Of a stretch of 64,000 bases of DNA, positions 56,947-64,000 are shown one piece after another; position 1 is the stretch's first letter; each line of letters opens with the position of its first letter. Source of the DNA: Denitrobaculum sp965232285 (GTDB taxonomy: Bacteria > Pseudomonadota > Alphaproteobacteria > Kiloniellales > Kiloniellaceae); contig CBDDPL010000004.1 of the NCBI GenBank assembly GCA_965232285.1, positions 6,634,001 to 6,698,000 of the forward strand, written 5' to 3'. Both the position numbers and the translations under genes were made by a program. Below the pieces are notes generated by a model, which saw only the letters and a list, made by a program, of their open reading frames with translations, was not told the DNA's origin and did no database searches.

Positions 56947-58704
56947 TTAGGACTTGGTCGCTCCAAGTAACCCTTCAACCACAGCCTCCGCCTTTTCGCA
57001 GACCACCAGCCCCAGCTCGCTGAGCTGCGCGGTCACGTCGACCGGCAGGCTGCTGTTGGTCTGGTCGGGGATCTGGTTGAGGCGGCCGCCGATCAGGACA
57101 GGGAGTTGCAGGTCGCGGGCGGCCAACTCCGCCAGCAGGGTGCGGGCGTAGGTCAGGGCGACGCCGTTGTAGGTGCTCAGGGCGATGGCGTCGCAGTCTT
57201 GTGTCTCGGCTTGCGCCGCGACTTGATCGGGGTCGACGGAGATGCCGCCGTCGATCGCTTCCACGCCGACTTCGCACAGCAGACGGTCGATCAGTTGTTT
57301 GCCGTGCTCGTGGACGTCGGTGGTGGCTGTCAAGACGCGCAGCTTTCGGCCGGTCAGTTCCGTTACCGCGGCATGGTCCAGGGATCGGATGATTACCTGG
57401 CAGCTTTCCTCCAGCTCTTCAATGACCGGTGAGGCGATCAGCGGTTCGCGCCGCTCTGCCTCGACGACCCGGCCCGGGCCGAAGAGCTGTTCGAGCCGCC
57501 GGGCGCCGATGCGCTTCAGAGACAGCAGCAGCTCGAAGGCATCCTCCGTGTCGATCCCGGCCTCCGTCAGACCCTTGAAGACATCCTCCCGGAAGCGTCG
57601 CGCGCCGGTTACCAGTGTTGCCGCCAGCTCTTCCGCTGGCCCCGCGTCGCTCAGCTCCAGCCGCGCCGCGACCGTTTCCTCCAGCCGGGCGCTGAAGAGC
57701 TGTGCCTCGACGACCTCGGCGATGTCGGGGATGCGTTCGTTCTCCGTGACCGGCACCGGATTGATGGCGTGGCCGGTGGGCCAGCGGGTCAGGCCCTCGA
57801 TATCGATGCTCAGATAACCGGCGAGGCTCGCGTAGTTCTCCGCCGGGCTGCCCAGGTAGCTGGTGGTGTTGCCGTAGATCATGGAGCCCGTGGTCTCTCC
57901 GAGATCGAAGAGCGCCTTCTGGAAGGCCAGGCGGGTGACCGGGTTGGAGAAGTGATGGCCGTAGCAGTGGGCCGTCTTCACGCCGATCAGTTCCTGCAGG
58001 ATCTGCCGCTCGATCAGCACCGCGCCCAGGCAGCAGGCCAGATCGCTGAAGTGCGCCGCGAAGCCGTCGTCCAGGTTGGAATGCACCAGGATCTCGGTCT
58101 CCTGGGCCGCGATCAGGCCCAGGGCGACGACGGTTGCGCGCGTGCTGGCGACATCGTCGTCCCAGCCGGGCAGGCGGAAGGTGAAGTACTGACCCAGGTT
58201 GCCGATGGTGGTCGCGCCGGCGGCCAGGGCCAGGGCCGTATTCTCGACCGCGCCGGGGAAACCTAGGACGAAGTCGCCGAAATGCGGGGCGACCGGCGCG
58301 GCGGCGGTGATCTTCGCCAGATCCTCGGGGGCGCGGAAGATGATGCCGGTGCCCTTGGGACGTTTGCTGCGTTCCGCCTGGGGAAAGCCCATGGACCAGT
58401 CCAGGCAGATGCCATAGCGGTCGATCGCAACGCCTTTCTCGGCACAGCGCCCGTGGATCTCTTCCCAGGCCTGCCGGGTCTTGGCCAGGTCGCGAAAGCC
58501 GATCTGGGCGTGCCGCATAACCCGGCCCTCGGCGGCACAGCGGCCTTTGAAGTCCACTTCCGAGGCGACATCCTCCGCGGCGAGAAAGCCGTTGGCCTGA
58601 AAGCGGTGCAGGCCCACCAGCGATTTTCCCTCCGCCAACAGATCCGCCCCGCGCGGCAGGGCCGTTTCAGGCAGGATCTTGTCGCGGGACAGGCGGACGG
58701 GCAT
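56947..58704 (-). CDS. B12-binding mutase-like protein of unknown substrate
   Basis: 585 residues. The C-terminal part (about 450-585) is a cobalamin-binding Rossmann domain with the base-off/His-on motif DVHEHG (463-468, His465), LSTYNG for the SxL position and LIGGRL for the GG position. The first 430 residues contain a substrate-domain-like stretch (FPGAVENTALALAAGATTIGNLGQ, HCYGHHFSNPV) followed by helices. This E-domain plus B12-domain order resembles glutamate/methylaspartate mutase joined in one chain, but I see no close named family. It begins 11 bases after a 2-hydroxyacid dehydrogenase gene, which follows yejABEF with a 34-base gap. So it may metabolise the Yej-imported compound. 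Confidence 0.75.
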   Translation of the reverse strand: MPVRLSRDKILPETALPRGADLLAEGKSLVGLHRFQANGFLAAEDVASEVDFKGRCAAEGRVMRHAQIGFRDLAKTRQAWEEIHGRCAEKGVAIDRYGICLDWSMGFPQAERSKRPKGTGIIFRAPEDLAKITAAAPVAPHFGDFVLGFPGAVENTALALAAGATTIGNLGQYFTFRLPGWDDDVASTRATVVALGLIAAQETEILVHSNLDDGFAAHFSDLACCLGAVLIERQILQELIGVKTAHCYGHHFSNPVTRLAFQKALFDLGETTGSMIYGNTTSYLGSPAENYASLAGYLSIDIEGLTRWPTGHAINPVPVTENERIPDIAEVVEAQLFSARLEETVAARLELSDAGPAEELAATLVTGARRFREDVFKGLTEAGIDTEDAFELLLSLKRIGARRLEQLFGPGRVVEAERREPLIASPVIEELEESCQVIIRSLDHAAVTELTGRKLRVLTATTDVHEHGKQLIDRLLCEVGVEAIDGGISVDPDQVAAQAETQDCDAIALSTYNGVALTYARTLLAELAARDLQLPVLIGGRLNQIPDQTNSSLPVDVTAQLSELGLVVCEKAEAVVEGLLGATKS

Positions 58705-58715
58705 GGGGTTCCGCT

Positions 58716-59645
58716 TCAGTAGCCTTTGTCGAAGTTCACCACGTTCTCCAGCGGTTCACCATTCCGAACCTTCCGGATGCCCTCGACGACGGACTCCGCC
58801 GCCGTGGTCGGCAGGGTGATGCTTGCGCCGTGCGGTGTCACCAGCACCTTGGGATGCTCCCAGAAGGGACTGCTCTCAGGCAGGGGCTCCTCGGGAAAGA
58901 CGTCCAGGGTGGCGGCCGCGAGCTGCCCGCTGTCCAGCGCCGCCAGCACGTCTTCGGACACCATGTGGCCGCCACGCCCGGCGTTGATCAGATAAGCGCC
59001 CTTCGGGAGGAGCGACAGGGTTTCGGCATTCAGGATGCCCTTGGTTTCCTCGGTCAGCGGCAGCAGGCAGACCAGGATCTCGCTGCGTTGCAGGAACGCG
59101 CGCAAACCCTCGCTGCCGGAAAAGCAGGTGATCCCGGGCAGGGATTTCTGGCTGCGGCTCCAGCCAGCCACATCGAAGCCGAGATACTTCAGTTTATCGG
59201 CGGCATCCGAGCCCAGAACGCCCAGGCCGAGAATGCCGACCTTGCGCTGCCAGGCCAGGGGCGTGATGAGCTGTTTCCAGACCTTCTGGCGCTGCTGGAT
59301 CTCGTAGTCGTGGACCTCCCGATGGTGGCGCAGGACCGCCATGGTTACGAATTCGGTCATGCCGACGGTCAGGCCCCGATCCACCATGCGCACCACGGGC
59401 ACGCCCGGCGGCAGGTCTGGGTCGGAGGCCAGATGGTCGATGCCGGCGCCGAGCGAAAAGATCGCTTTCAGGTTCGGCAGCTTGGCCAGCTCGCCGCGCG
59501 GCGGATGCCAGACCAGGGCGAACTCGATGTCTTCAGGGTCGCCCCTTTCGGACCAGTCCCGGAACTCCAGCTCCGGCATGATGGCGGCAATTGCCTCCTG
59601 CCAGACCTCGGAGCGATCGACGTCGGATTTGAAAAGCAGCGCCAT
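58716..59645 (-). CDS. D-2-hydroxyacid dehydrogenase (GhrA/glyoxylate-hydroxypyruvate reductase type)
   Basis: 309 residues, NAD(P)-dependent, two-domain D-isomer fold. LGAGIDHLASDPDLPPGVPVVR and ILGLGVLGSDAADKLKYLGFDV (Rossmann) are typical of the GhrA branch. The catalytic Arg is in NAGRGGHMVSEDVL, the Glu in LDVFPEEPLP and the His in TPHGAS. It probably reduces a 2-oxo acid. It is co-transcribed with yejF upstream (34-base gap) and the B12-binding gene downstream (11-base gap), implying a pathway with those genes. Confidence 0.93.
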   Translation of the reverse strand: MALLFKSDVDRSEVWQEAIAAIMPELEFRDWSERGDPEDIEFALVWHPPRGELAKLPNLKAIFSLGAGIDHLASDPDLPPGVPVVRMVDRGLTVGMTEFVTMAVLRHHREVHDYEIQQRQKVWKQLITPLAWQRKVGILGLGVLGSDAADKLKYLGFDVAGWSRSQKSLPGITCFSGSEGLRAFLQRSEILVCLLPLTEETKGILNAETLSLLPKGAYLINAGRGGHMVSEDVLAALDSGQLAAATLDVFPEEPLPESSPFWEHPKVLVTPHGASITLPTTAAESVVEGIRKVRNGEPLENVVNFDKGY

Positions 59646-59679
59646 AAACCCCCGCGCAAAACTGAATTGCTAAAACAGG

Positions 59680-61308
59680 CTACATCGATACCACACCGCT
59701 CTCGACCGCTTCCAGGTCGAAGGCGGCCTTGATCAAGGCCTGGGTGTAGGGATCCTTGGGGGCGTTGAAAATCTCTTCGGCCGTGGACTGCTCGACGACC
59801 CGGCCTTCGCGCATGACCACCACCTCGTCCGCCAGGGCGCGCACCACCTTGAGATCGTGACTGATGAAGAGGTAGGCCAGGTTGTGCTTGGCCTGCAGGT
59901 CGCGCAGCAGGTCGACGATCTGTGCCTGCACGGACATATCCAGGGCCGAGGTGGGCTCGTCCAGCACCACGAAGCGCGGCTTCAGGACCATGGCCCGGGC
60001 GATGGCGACGCGCTGACGCTGGCCGCCGGAGAATTCATGGGGATAGCGATGCCGGCTGTCCGGATCCAGCCCGACCTCCTGCAGGGCCTCGATGATCAGG
60101 GCCTCGCGCTCCTGCTCGCTGCCGCCCAACTCGTGGATCTTCAGGCCTTCCTCGATGATCTGCCCGATGGAGAGGCGCGGGCTGAGGGAGCCGAAGGGGT
60201 CCTGGAACACCACCTGCATCTCACGCCGCAGGGGCCGCAGCTCGCTCGAGCCCAGGCCCTGGATCTGCTGACCGTTGAAGGCGATGTTGCCGTTGCTCGC
60301 GGTCAGGCGCAGCAGGGCCATGCCCAGCGTGGTCTTGCCGGAGCCGCTCTCGCCCACCACGCCGATGGTGTGGCCGGCCCGCACCGACAGGGAGATTCCG
60401 TCCACGGCGCGGATGTAGTCGACCGTGCGCTTGAAGAGCCCCTTCTTGATCGGGAAGTGCACCTTGATGTCCTCGCCGGACATGATGACCGGCGCCGAGA
60501 GGTCCGCCGGCAGCGGGTCGCCCTTGGGTTCGGCCGCCAGCAGCTTCTGGGTATAGGCGTGCTGCGGATTCTCGAAGATCGCATCCGGCGGGCCGGCCTC
60601 GACGATCTCGCCCTGGGTCATGACGCAGATCTTGTCGGCCATCTTGCGCACGATTCCCAGATCGTGGGTGATCAGCAGCAAGGCCATGCCGAGCTTCTGC
60701 TGCAGGTCCTTCAGCAGCTTCAGGATCTGGGCCTGGATGGTTACGTCCAGCGCCGTGGTCGGCTCGTCGGCGATCAGCAGATCCGGCTCGTTGGCCAGGG
60801 CCATGGCGATCATGACCCTCTGGCGCTGGCCGCCGGAAAGCTCGTGCGGATAGGCGCTCAGGCGTGTCTCGGCATCGCGGATGCCCACCAGGTCCAGCAG
60901 TTCCAGCGTCCGCGCGCGCGCCGCCGCCTTGCCGAGGCCCTTGTGCAGGAAGAGAGTCTCGTTGATCTGCTTCTCGACCGTGTGCAGCGGGTTGAGCGAG
61001 GTCATGGGCTCCTGGAAGATCATGGAGATCTCATTGCCCCGGACCCGCCGCAGCGTGCGCGTTTCCGCGCCGATCAGTTCCTCGCCCTTGAATTTGACCG
61101 AGCTGCCAGCCGGATGCCGCGCCAGCGGATAGGGCAGAAGCTGCAGCACAGAGAGCGCCGTTACCGATTTGCCGGAGCCGCTCTCGCCTACCAGCGCCAG
61201 GGTTTCGCCCTTAGCGATATCGAAGGAGGTTCCGCGCACCGCCGCCACATGGCCGCCCGCGCCGGCGAACTCGACCCCGAGATTGCGGACTGAAAGCAGA
61301 TTGGTCAT
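59680..61308 (-). CDS. yejF: ABC transporter ATPase, two-domain (YejF)
   Basis: Fused double ATPase of the Yej (microcin C / oligopeptide) importer; 542 residues. Each half is complete: Walker A GESGSGKSV and GESGSGKTT, signatures LSGGQRQRVMIAMAL and FSGGQRQRVAIARAM, Walker B LLIADEPTT and FVVLDEPTS, with RYPHEF and AYPHEL loops. The C-terminal oligopeptide-binding extension after each half is short. Its ATG overlaps the yejE stop (ATGA). A 34-base gap leads to the hydroxyacid dehydrogenase. Confidence 0.95.
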   Translation of the reverse strand: MTNLLSVRNLGVEFAGAGGHVAAVRGTSFDIAKGETLALVGESGSGKSVTALSVLQLLPYPLARHPAGSSVKFKGEELIGAETRTLRRVRGNEISMIFQEPMTSLNPLHTVEKQINETLFLHKGLGKAAARARTLELLDLVGIRDAETRLSAYPHELSGGQRQRVMIAMALANEPDLLIADEPTTALDVTIQAQILKLLKDLQQKLGMALLLITHDLGIVRKMADKICVMTQGEIVEAGPPDAIFENPQHAYTQKLLAAEPKGDPLPADLSAPVIMSGEDIKVHFPIKKGLFKRTVDYIRAVDGISLSVRAGHTIGVVGESGSGKTTLGMALLRLTASNGNIAFNGQQIQGLGSSELRPLRREMQVVFQDPFGSLSPRLSIGQIIEEGLKIHELGGSEQEREALIIEALQEVGLDPDSRHRYPHEFSGGQRQRVAIARAMVLKPRFVVLDEPTSALDMSVQAQIVDLLRDLQAKHNLAYLFISHDLKVVRALADEVVVMREGRVVEQSTAEEIFNAPKDPYTQALIKAAFDLEAVESGVVSM

Positions 61309-62417
61309 TGCGCCGCCTCCTGGGCCGTCTTACCCGCCGGCTCTGTCGTTTCTGCCGGCACCGGGTCGCCCGTGAAGAGCTTGCGCGGATCGAAAGCGTC
61401 ACGGACCGCTTCGCCGATGAAGGTCAGGAGGCTGAGCATGATCGCGATCACGAAGAAGCCCGTTAGGCCCAGCCAGGGCGCCTGCAGGTTGGCCTTACCC
61501 TGTGCCAGCAGCTCGCCCAGCGAGGCCGAGCCCGGCGGCAGGCCGATACCCAGGAAATCCAGACCGGTCAGCGCGGTGACCGATCCGGCCAGCGTAAAGG
61601 GCATGAAGGTAAGGGTGGCGACCAGGGCGTTGGGCAGAACATGACGGAACATGATCACCGTATCGGTCGCCCCGAGCGCGCGCGCGGCGCGGACGTAATC
61701 GAAGTTCCGGGCACGCAGGAATTCCGCCCGCACCACGCCGACGAAGCCCATCCAGCTAAAGAGCAGCAGCACGCCCAGCAGCCACCAGAAGTTCGGCTCG
61801 ATGATGCTGGCGAGGATGATGAGAATGTAGAGGGTCGGCAGGGACGACCAGATCTCCATGAAGCGCTGCATCAGGAGGTCGGTCCAGCCGCCGAAGTAAC
61901 CCTGGACGGCACCGGCCGAGACGCCGATCACGGCTGAGATCAGCGTGAGGATGAAGCCGAAGATCACCGAGATCCGGAAGCCGTAGATCATCCGCGCCAC
62001 GACGTCCCGGGCCTGATCGTCGGTGCCGAGCCAATGGGTGGCGTCGGGCGGCGAGGGGGCCGCGACGCCCAGATCCCAGGAGACGGTGCGGTAGTTGAAG
62101 GGGATCAAGGGCATCAGGAACCAGCCCTTGGACTCGATCATTTCCTGAACCACCGGATCGCTGTAGTCGGCTTCGGTTTGGAAGGTTCCGCCGAAGGTGG
62201 TTTCCGGATAGCTCTTGAAGATCGGTGAATAAATCCCACCGTCGTAGTAGACGACGAAGGGCTTATCGTTGGCGAGGAATTCGGCAAAGAGGCTGATGAA
62301 GAGAACGACCGCGAAGATCCAGAAGGAGATGTAGCCCCTGCGGTTCTTTTTGAAGTTATGCAGCCGCCGCCGACCGATGGGCGTGATCTTCATGCCGAGA
62401 AAGCGGTCCGTGGTCAT
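61305..62417 (-). CDS. yejE: Peptide ABC transporter permease YejE
   Basis: 370-residue inner-membrane permease. The N-terminus carries the YejE-type helix and a periplasmic loop (YYDGGIYSPIFKSYPETTFG, DPVVQEMIES). The C-terminal permease has the EAA loop RAARALGATDTVIMFRHVLP, preceded by SSLPTLYILIILAS and followed by PFTLAGSVTALTGLDFLGIG. Six helices. It is spaced 1 base from yejB and overlaps yejF. Confidence 0.94.
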   Translation of the reverse strand: MTTDRFLGMKITPIGRRRLHNFKKNRRGYISFWIFAVVLFISLFAEFLANDKPFVVYYDGGIYSPIFKSYPETTFGGTFQTEADYSDPVVQEMIESKGWFLMPLIPFNYRTVSWDLGVAAPSPPDATHWLGTDDQARDVVARMIYGFRISVIFGFILTLISAVIGVSAGAVQGYFGGWTDLLMQRFMEIWSSLPTLYILIILASIIEPNFWWLLGVLLLFSWMGFVGVVRAEFLRARNFDYVRAARALGATDTVIMFRHVLPNALVATLTFMPFTLAGSVTALTGLDFLGIGLPPGSASLGELLAQGKANLQAPWLGLTGFFVIAIMLSLLTFIGEAVRDAFDPRKLFTGDPVPAETTEPAGKTAQEAAQ

Positions 62418-62418
62418 A

Positions 62419-63540
62419 TCAGGCCCCCCGCGTCTCGAAGTCGATGCGCGGATCGATGATCATGTACATGACGTCGCCGACAATGCCCATGAGCAGGCCG
62501 AGCAGAGAGAACATGAACAGCGTGCCGAAGATGACCGGATAGTCGCGGGCGAAGGCGGCCTCGAAACCCAGCAATCCCAGTCCGTCGAGCGAGAAGATGA
62601 TCTCGATGAAAAGTGCGCTGCCGAAAAGGATGCTAATAAACGCGGCCGGAAAGCCAGCGATCACGATCAGCATGGCGTTACGGAATACGTGCCCGTAGAG
62701 CACCTGCTTCTCGCTCAGGCCCTTTGCGCGCGCGGTTATCACGTACTGCAGGTTGATCTGGTCGATGAAGGAGTTCTTGGTCAGCATGGTCAGGGAGGCA
62801 AACCCACCGATGACCAGTGAGGTGATTGGCAGAACAAGGTGCCAGAAGTAATCCAGGATTCGGTCGGGCCAAGAGAGTTGTTCCCAGTTGGTCGAGGTCA
62901 GGCCGCGCAGCGGGAAGATGTCGAAGTAGCTGCCGCCAGCGAAGACCACGATCAGAAAAATTGCGAAAAGGAACCCCGGTATGGCATTGCCGACAATGAC
63001 GAGGCCGCTGGTCCAGATATCGAATGGCGTGCCGTCTCGTACTGCCTTGACCACACCGAGGGGAATCGAGATCAAGTAAACCAGAAGTGTTGTCCAGAGC
63101 CCCAGCGAGATCGAGACCGGCATCTTGTCGATTATCAGATCGACCACTGTGCGGTCGCGGAAGAAGCTCTCACCGAAATCCAGCGTTATGTAACTGCCGA
63201 GCATAATGAAGAAACGCTCGTAGATCGGTTTATCGAAGCCGAATTGCTTCTCCAGGTCTTCGATGAATTTCGGATCCAGACCCTGCGCACCTCGGTAGAC
63301 GTTGTTCGAACTGCTGTCCCCGCCGGAGGATTGCGCGGCCGAATCAATCAGGGTTTCGGAACCCGCACCGCCTGATCGGGAGACGCGCTCCGTGATATCA
63401 GTCCCGGTCCCCGTGATTTGACCGATGATCTGTTCGACGGGGCCACCCGGCGCCAGTTGAATGATCGCGAAATTGATCACCATAATGACAAAGAGCGTCG
63501 GAATGATCAGCAGCAGCCGTCGGATGATATAGGCGGTCAT
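62419..63540 (-). CDS. yejB: Peptide ABC transporter permease YejB
   Basis: 373-residue permease of the YejB type. The N-terminal helix (MTAYIIRRLLLIIPTLFVIM) is followed by a long periplasmic insertion rich in Ser/Gly that contains FGFDKPIYERFFIMLGSYIT. The permease core has the EAA loop ARAKGLSEKQVLYGHVFRNA, then GFPAAFISILFGSALFIEI and FGTLFMFSLLGLLMGIVGDV. The ATG giving MTAYIIRR was used; an earlier frame start adds 25 unconserved residues. It lies 13 bases after the yejA stop. Confidence 0.94.
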   Translation of the reverse strand: MTAYIIRRLLLIIPTLFVIMVINFAIIQLAPGGPVEQIIGQITGTGTDITERVSRSGGAGSETLIDSAAQSSGGDSSSNNVYRGAQGLDPKFIEDLEKQFGFDKPIYERFFIMLGSYITLDFGESFFRDRTVVDLIIDKMPVSISLGLWTTLLVYLISIPLGVVKAVRDGTPFDIWTSGLVIVGNAIPGFLFAIFLIVVFAGGSYFDIFPLRGLTSTNWEQLSWPDRILDYFWHLVLPITSLVIGGFASLTMLTKNSFIDQINLQYVITARAKGLSEKQVLYGHVFRNAMLIVIAGFPAAFISILFGSALFIEIIFSLDGLGLLGFEAAFARDYPVIFGTLFMFSLLGLLMGIVGDVMYMIIDPRIDFETRGA

Positions 63541-63553
63541 CTCTTGAGGTCCT

Positions 63554-64000
63554 TCAGCTGCTCGGTCTGGCCATGACGCGGCGGAAAACGAAGAATCCGA
63601 CCAGCAGCAGGGCAACGAAGGTAAAAAGCGTCGTCGTCAATCCTGGTGTATCGCCGCTTGCCGCTTCGGTGCTCGATGTATCCTGCGCCCTCGCCTCACG
63701 CAACGCTGCCGCTTTGGCTTCGTCATACCACCAGTAATTCGTAATGGTGCCGCTCTTTGGTGTGATATCGGGACGCGAGAATTTATCCCAATAGAGGATG
63801 CGATCGTACTGCAGATGCCAGTTCGGAACGACCAGATGAGACCAAAGCAGGACACGGTCCAGGGCTCGGGTCCTTTGGATCAGGGCTTCGCGGGTGGGGG
63901 CGACGATCAGGTGTTCGATCAGTTCGTCGATGACCGGGTCCTTTACGCCAGTGTAATTCTGGCTGCCGGCTTCATCGGCGGCGGCGCTGCCCCAAAAGCT
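63554..64000 (-). CDS. yejA: Solute-binding protein YejA, partial, with C-terminal membrane anchor
   Basis: Only the last 148 residues are in the window; the N-terminus is past the right edge. ADEAGSQNYTGVKDPVIDEL, REALIQRTRALDRVLLWSHL and VPNWHLQYDRILYWDKFSRP are typical of the C-terminal lobe of YejA-type oligopeptide binding proteins. Unusually, after the lobe there is a polar spacer (AQDTSSTEAASGDTPG), one hydrophobic helix (LFTFVALLLVGFFVF) and a short RRVMARPSS tail, i.e. a tail anchor instead of a soluble end. It begins yejABEF. Confidence 0.85.
   Translation of the reverse strand, partial: SFWGSAAADEAGSQNYTGVKDPVIDELIEHLIVAPTREALIQRTRALDRVLLWSHLVVPNWHLQYDRILYWDKFSRPDITPKSGTITNYWWYDEAKAAALREARAQDTSSTEAASGDTPGLTTTLFTFVALLLVGFFVFRRVMARPSS

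Noticed and set aside
59857..61293. 478-residue plus-strand frame opposite yejF
   Set aside because: Antisense to the double ATPase with all its motifs intact; rich in His/Gln/Arg as expected of a shadow frame.

Overview
This window reads as a GC-rich alphaproteobacterial chromosome segment, probably from the Rhodospirillales/Kiloniellales neighbourhood. The evidence is the gene order thrS-infC-rpmI-rplT-pheS, an lptC-lptA-lptB-rpoN-hpf-ptsN run, an Hsp20 gene followed by a DUF1150 gene, an NDUFA9-like complex I protein, and sites matching the CtrA consensus TTAA-N7-TTAAC. The lineage is my inference; the gene identities come mainly from the translated sequences. Nothing in the window looks like a prophage, an insertion sequence, a CRISPR array, a tRNA or an rRNA.

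Layout. 1-4.4 kb (minus): translation operon, with pheS cut by the left edge, an internal promoter before rpmI and an infC that appears to start at AUA. 4.7-10.4 kb: an orphan membrane protein, a DMT transporter, an AT-rich island with two small secreted proteins, then a DUF1989 enzyme, its LysR regulator and an azoreductase. 10.5-21.2 kb: a glycosyltransferase, an ABHD10-like hydrolase, a large palindrome, an AraC regulator divergent from hyuB-hyuA, an SDR protein, a TPR protein, a nitroreductase and a GST. 21.3-27.5 kb (minus): gltD-gltB (GOGAT) ending in a textbook terminator. 28-30.7 kb: uppP, NDUFA9-like and a short RNase D.

30.9-37.4 kb (plus): kdsD-lptC-lptA-lptB-rpoN-hpf-ptsN, joining LPS precursor synthesis and export to sigma-54 and PTS-Ntr regulation. 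37.5-38.5 kb (minus): hsp20-DUF1150 behind a heat-shock (RpoH-type) promoter. 38.6-48.8 kb looks like a surface/exopolysaccharide region. It holds a CtrA box with two perfect DnaA boxes, a PPP-type phosphatase, a polysaccharide-export protein fused to a large beta-barrel, an RTX protein with an integrin-beta-like VWA domain and its own CtrA box, a ParA-like ATPase, a nucleotide-sugar dehydrogenase and a response regulator. 49-56.9 kb: a JmjC oxygenase, a membrane protein with an uncertain N-terminus, a flavin disulfide reductase relative, an orphan TAXI binding protein, a GST, an M17 peptidase and a MarR regulator.

56.9-64 kb (minus): yejA-yejB-yejE-yejF continues tightly into a 2-hydroxyacid dehydrogenase and a B12-binding, mutase-like protein of unknown substrate. 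This six-gene import-plus-metabolism unit and the integrin-like secreted protein are the two best candidates for undescribed biology here.
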